Positions 60,045 through 64,000 of a stretch of 64,000 bases of DNA are shown here, piece by piece; the stretch's first letter is position 1, and each line of letters starts with the position of its first letter. The DNA is taken from assembly GCA_019454045.1 (NCBI GenBank), contig SKCR01033467.1, positions 186,001 through 250,000 on the forward strand, in the 5' to 3' direction. This DNA is from Zanthoxylum bungeanum. Lineage: Eukaryota; Streptophyta; Magnoliopsida; Sapindales; Rutaceae. The position numbers and the translations under genes were made by a program. Under the pieces are notes generated by a model that had not been told where the DNA came from, did not search any database, and was given only the letters and a program-made list of their open reading frames with translations.

Positions 60045-61396
60045 CACTTTCGACGCTAAAGTACAAATTTTTGACGCTAAAGGTTATTAGCGTCGAAAAT
60101 TTTCGACGCTAATTTTCGACGTTAAAACTTGGACGAGAAAGACAATTAGCGTCGAAATAAAAAATTTCGACGCTAAAGTACAATATTTTGCGTCAAAAAT
60201 ATTTCGACGTTAAAACATGTATTTGTCGACGAATAATTTCGACGCCAAAAAGTTGACCTTTAGCGTCGAAATATTCGATGCAATGTGATATAATATTAAA
60301 AAATATATATCATTTTATTACCTTTAGCGTCAAATATTTCGACGCTAAAAGGTATAATAATATTATTATTACAAATTAATCTCAAACTGATTTCATTACA
60401 AAAGTAATTAAATTTGTTATAAAAATTATTACAAATTTGTTACTAAAAATTTATAATAATGACATTTTTATTGATATAAAACTAAAATTACAAAATTTTT
60501 CACAATAACAAAATATAAAATGATATTTTTATTGATATAAAACTAAAATTACAAAATTTATCACAACAAAAAAAATATAAAATGATAAAATACAATGATA
60601 AAATACAATTTTCCATCTTCACTTTCATTTTCTTCATTTTCACCATTTCTTCATCTTCATATTCCCCTACAAAAATAAATAAATAAATATTAAATGTGAA
60701 TATAAAATACAAAACAAAACAAACAAACAAAACATTTAAGGAAAAATAATTTTAGCGAGGAAATAAGAGTATGAGAGAAAGAAAGTGATAATAGAAGAAA
60801 TGAAAGAGCAAATGAATTTATAGGCAAAAAAAAAAACCTTTAGCGACGAAAAGGATTTCGTCGCTAAAAATCCTCAAATAGCGGGAATTTTTCCGCCAAA
60901 TTTTTGATATTTAGCGTCGAAATATTTGACTTTTAGCGTCGAATATTCGTCGCTAAATGTCAAAATTTAAATTTAAATTTAAATTTATTAGGCGGTAAAT
61001 TCAAATTTTTTAAGGGGAATTCGAAAATTTTAAAATTAACTTTTAGCGTCGAAAATTTAGTCTCTAAATGTCAAAATTTAAATTTGAATTTATTAGTCGA
61101 TAAATTCAAATTTTTTAAGGGGAAATTCGAAAAATTAAAATTAAACTTTAGTTTCGAAATTTTGATTCGACGCTAAAGGTTCATCCTTTAGCGTCTAAAT
61201 AATTTTTTGTCGCTAAATGATAGAACATTTAGCGTCGAAATAGAAATTCGACGTTAAATCATCAATCATTTGGCGTCAAATAATTATTTCGACACTAAAA
61301 GATAAATCTTTAGCGACAAATCTAATTTCGACGCTAAAGAGTTTATTGGCGTCGAAACTAAATGTTTGGACGCTAAAGGTCTATTTTGTTGTAGTG
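60045..61396. mobile_element. Non-autonomous CACTA-like element with TAGCGTCGAAA motif arrays
   Basis: The right end TTTTGTTGTAGTG is the inverse of CACTACAACAAAA, a classic CACTA terminus. The left end begins CACTTTCGACGC. The flanks carry AAA on both sides, fitting the 3-bp TSD of CACTA elements. Both ends are packed with TTTAGCGTCGAAA and its inverse TTTCGACGCTAAA, more than twenty times in both orientations. This is typical of subterminal transposase-binding repeats. There is no transposase. Internal duplications lie at 60463-60590 and 60955-61145. The left TIR is imperfect, so that boundary is less sure. Confidence 0.75.
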
Positions 61397-62629
61397 AAAT
61401 GAGAATAAAATTATTATAAAAAAAATGATGTTATTTCAATCATTTTTTAACCTCCAAAACAATGTCGTTTTAAAACTATATATTTTAAGATATGTGCTTT
61501 TGCTCAACGAAGTTCATTGCTAGCCCTAAAAGATATCAACAGTCCAAATAATAGTATTTAAGTTTTAATGTTCCTCTCAAGTGATCAGAATTTTGTAATG
61601 TTAATTAGGTATCATTCGGTTAAGAGTATTTATTAAGAGTATAAATTAACTTATAAGTATTACAGTGACAATATAATTTAACTTATAAATTCATTAAATT
61701 GTACACAAAAACGTGTTTCCGTTGAACGTGGTAGTTATAATCTCTTATTCTTATAGTTCAAGTTTTACATTCCCATCTCCTATATGCTCCAAGTTTTATG
61801 TCCTGCAAGAGGGAATTTATATTTCTTCTATTGCAAGTTCCACATTTCGCGTCCCCAAGGGGTGTGATTTGGTGGTGTAGGGACCATGATCTCACCTTGA
61901 GATTATGGGTTCGAATCCAGGGGGTGCACTTCTTGTAAGAATCTGGGACAGCCGATGATTTTACCTGCGATGCGGCCCAGAATTGGTGATTTGGTGGCGG
62001 GGTTTCCATCGTTTCCAAAAAAAAAAAAAAAAAAGTTCCACATTTCGCTTTATAAAAACTTAAGCTATCACCTGTAAAAAGTTTTACGTACATTTTATTC
62101 AATTACCATGCTACTTAATTACCCAGAAAGCTAGGGTTAGTCCTTCTCATTAATCAAACCAATCTTCATCCTCAAAATCACACCTCTTTCTCCAACAGAA
62201 CCCAAATTTATTCTGTGAAAACTTTACAGTCACTATGAATCAATGCGCCAAACATTTTAACTTCCAGTTCTGGATTCTCTGTGACAATTTTTCCCAAATG
62301 AGTCAATTGATTCAAGAGTTTCAGGGCTTTTCTGGGCTCAAGCCCAATATTCATTCAATCAAATTCTATTAAGGGTTACTAGTCAACAACATGGTGGTAA
62401 ATTATTTCTCTTTTCACATGCATGAGTATGAGCTCGAGTTAGTTTTCTTTCAAATATTTAGAAATCGATTCAACCTTATATGGATCCACATCTATAAACG
62501 ACTCTCTCGCAAAGCTAATATAAAAGGTTTCGATATTATAAATGTCAGTTGAACCCTACTGTGATTAAAGAATTCATATATTATTAGCCGTTATTGAAAT
62601 TTATGGGTCTAATTTAACTCAAAAGATAG
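61397..62629. other. Spacer containing a full-length SINE, no gene seen
   Basis: AT-rich. Holds the SINE at 61851-62033. A short ATG-initiated frame at about 62236 has no recognisable similarity. Confidence 0.5.
61851..62033 (+). mobile_element. SINE family A, best-preserved copy
   Basis: Perfect 15-bp TSD AGTTCCACATTTCGC at 61836-61850 and 62034-62048. The body runs GTCCCCAAGGGGTGTGATTT, GGTGGTGTAGG (A box), GGTTCGAATCC (B box), 'tgggacagccg', 'ggcggggtttccatcgtttcc' and a clean A-tail. This is a tRNA-derived RNA polymerase III SINE. Confidence 0.9.
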
Positions 62630-62636
62630 CATGTGA

Positions 62637-63500
62637 GTTGTCCAAGATTTGTATTTCAAGTTCATTCATTCATCTCAATTAATGTGAGATATTTTATTCA
62701 ACACGTCCCCTTGTGTATAGGCCGATTTTTTGTCTAGTATGTTGTCACATGTGTAAGTATTGTGGGTCACTTAGCACAAGTATAGTTCTGATACTATGTT
62801 TGAAATTCATAATCAACCCAAATGTTAACTTAAGAGTTGAGAGTTGTCCAAAATTTATATTTTAAGTTCATTCTTTTGCCTCACATGCAGGTCGGTATTT
62901 TAAGTTCATTATTCTCCTCATGTGCATGCCAATCTTTTACTTTATATGTTGCCACATGTATAATAGTGTGGGCTATTCGTGCACAAGTAAAGTTATGATA
63001 CTATGTGGAAACTCATGATCAACCCAAATATTAACTTTGAGAGTTGAGGGTTGTCCAAACCCTATATATATATTTTAAGTTCATTCTCTTGTCTCACATG
63101 CATGTCAATATTTTAAGTTCATTATTTCCCTCACGTGCAGACCAATCTTTCGCCTTTTATGTTGTCACGTGTGTAGGTAGTGTGGGCCACTTGTACACAA
63201 GTCTAGTTCTAATACTATGTTGAAATTCATTATCAACCCAAATATAAACTTTGAGAGTTTAGGGCTGTCCAAAATTTATATTTTAAGTTCATTCTTTTGC
63301 CTCATATGCAGATCGGTATTTTAAGTTTATTATTCCCCTCACGTGCAGATCGGTCTTTTGCCTGATATGTTGTCATGTGTGTAGGTGGTATGGGTCACAT
63401 GTGCACAAGTCTAATACTGATACTATGCCGAAATTCATGATCAACCCAAATATTGACTTGTGAGATGATGGTTGTATAAAACTTATATTTTAAGTTTATT
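62637..63500. repeat. Tandem repeat, about 207-bp unit, four copies plus a partial
   Basis: Unit starts marked by G(T/C)TGTCCAA or a variant lie at 62637, 62843, 63050, 63264 and 63471, so spacings are 206, 207, 214 and 207 bp. Shared blocks include 'attttaagttcatt', 'catgcag', 'tatgttgtcacatgtgtaggta', 'ctgatactatg' and 'gatcaacccaaatat'. Copies are diverged by substitutions and small indels. No coding potential. Confidence 0.85.
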
Positions 63501-63909
63501 CTTTCATATCTATCAATGTGAGATATCTTCCTCGACAATAGTAAATAAATCTTGATCATAAAACTACACATATATCAAAGGGATCTATCGACTGCTGGAT
63601 AAACTAAGATCAAAACACGATCATAATTCTGTTAAGAGAACTATTAGTTCTGCATATAACCAAAGATTGAAAGGCAAAAAAGAAAAAAAAAAAGAAAAAA
63701 GACAAGAATAAAAGTAAACTGACCAAAGAAGTGTGTAATAATATTTTAAGTGATGGAGATTTTTTTGGGCAACAATGAATGATGTCTGATGATGCTCTGA
63801 TAAAAAAAAAAAAAAAAAAGCCTTGCCTCCCCATGTGGCCTCACATGGAAAGAACATGAGTCTTGATTTGAGTTCTGCTATTGATCTGTATATGCGTGAC
63901 TTTCTAGTA

Positions 63910-64000
63910 CTTTTTGTACCGTAAAATCTACGACTGTCTCACTCTTATGAGAAATATATTATTTGGATTCGAACTCATTACCGAAGATCAGAATCCTCTT
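63910..64000 (-). mobile_element. SINE family A fragment cut by the window edge
   Basis: 'taccgtaaaatctacgactgtctcactcttatgag' and 'ttggattcgaactcatta' follow family A order on the minus strand. The 5' end lies beyond position 64000. Confidence 0.55.

Noticed and set aside
61907..61925. tRNA-like A and B boxes in several places
   Set aside because: They belong to SINE heads. No cloverleaf with an acceptor stem was found, so no tRNA gene is called.
62236..62380. Short ATG-initiated frame
   Set aside because: No domain, no splice context and no conserved motif. Probably chance.
63819..63850. Short inverted repeat CCATGTG...CACATGG
   Set aside because: A 7-bp stem alone is too short to call a functional hairpin or terminator.

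Overview
This is nuclear DNA from a flowering plant, almost certainly a eudicot. The evidence is AT-rich sequence, spliced genes with GT-AG introns, plant-only transcription factor families (R2R3-MYB, MIF and ZF-HD), many tRNA-derived SINEs, and LTR retrotransposons of both the Ty1/copia and Ty3/Tat-like types. The species cannot be fixed from the sequence alone.

Four host genes are supported. (1) A three-exon subgroup-1 R2R3-MYB (MYB30/94/96 type) at 116-1314, plus strand. (2) A three-exon gene for mitochondrial ribosomal protein mL41 (MRP-L27 family) at 6693-8368, plus strand, with a probable 5' UTR intron and site-II promoter motifs. (3) A mini zinc finger gene (MIF) at 16353-16751, plus strand. 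(4) An intronless ZF-HD homeodomain gene (ZHD8/9/10 group) at 28783-29850, minus strand. From memory, the order MYB30, MIF2, ATHB34 is also found on Arabidopsis chromosome 3, and an mL41 gene lies near ATHB23 on chromosome 5. The left half of the window therefore looks like an ancient conserved block stretched by transposon insertions. A MIF sitting beside a ZHD matters because MIFs are known to dimerise with ZHDs and block them.

The rest is mobile DNA with readable history. 12.4-15.1 kb: a terminal-inverted-repeat element interrupted by a 1.86-kb solo LTR. 18.5-23.5 kb: a SINE split by a young copia element, both with target-site duplications (TSDs). 26.9-27.7 kb: a solo LTR. 31.4-41.3 kb: a copia element expanded to LTR-internal-LTR-internal-LTR inside one TSD. 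48.2-55.6 kb: a non-autonomous element with matching 777-bp LTRs, an intact gag, no pol, and about 30 copies of an 82-bp tandem repeat. 60.0-61.4 kb: a CACTA-like element packed with TAGCGTCGAAA-type motifs. 62.6-63.5 kb: a roughly 207-bp tandem repeat. SINEs of at least four families are scattered throughout, many with clear TSDs.

The most unusual object is the gag-only LTR element at 48.2-55.6 kb with its satellite-like array. A solo LTR of the same family lies 20 kb away. No CRISPR, operon-like or bacterial feature is present. No convincing tRNA, rRNA or miRNA gene was seen.
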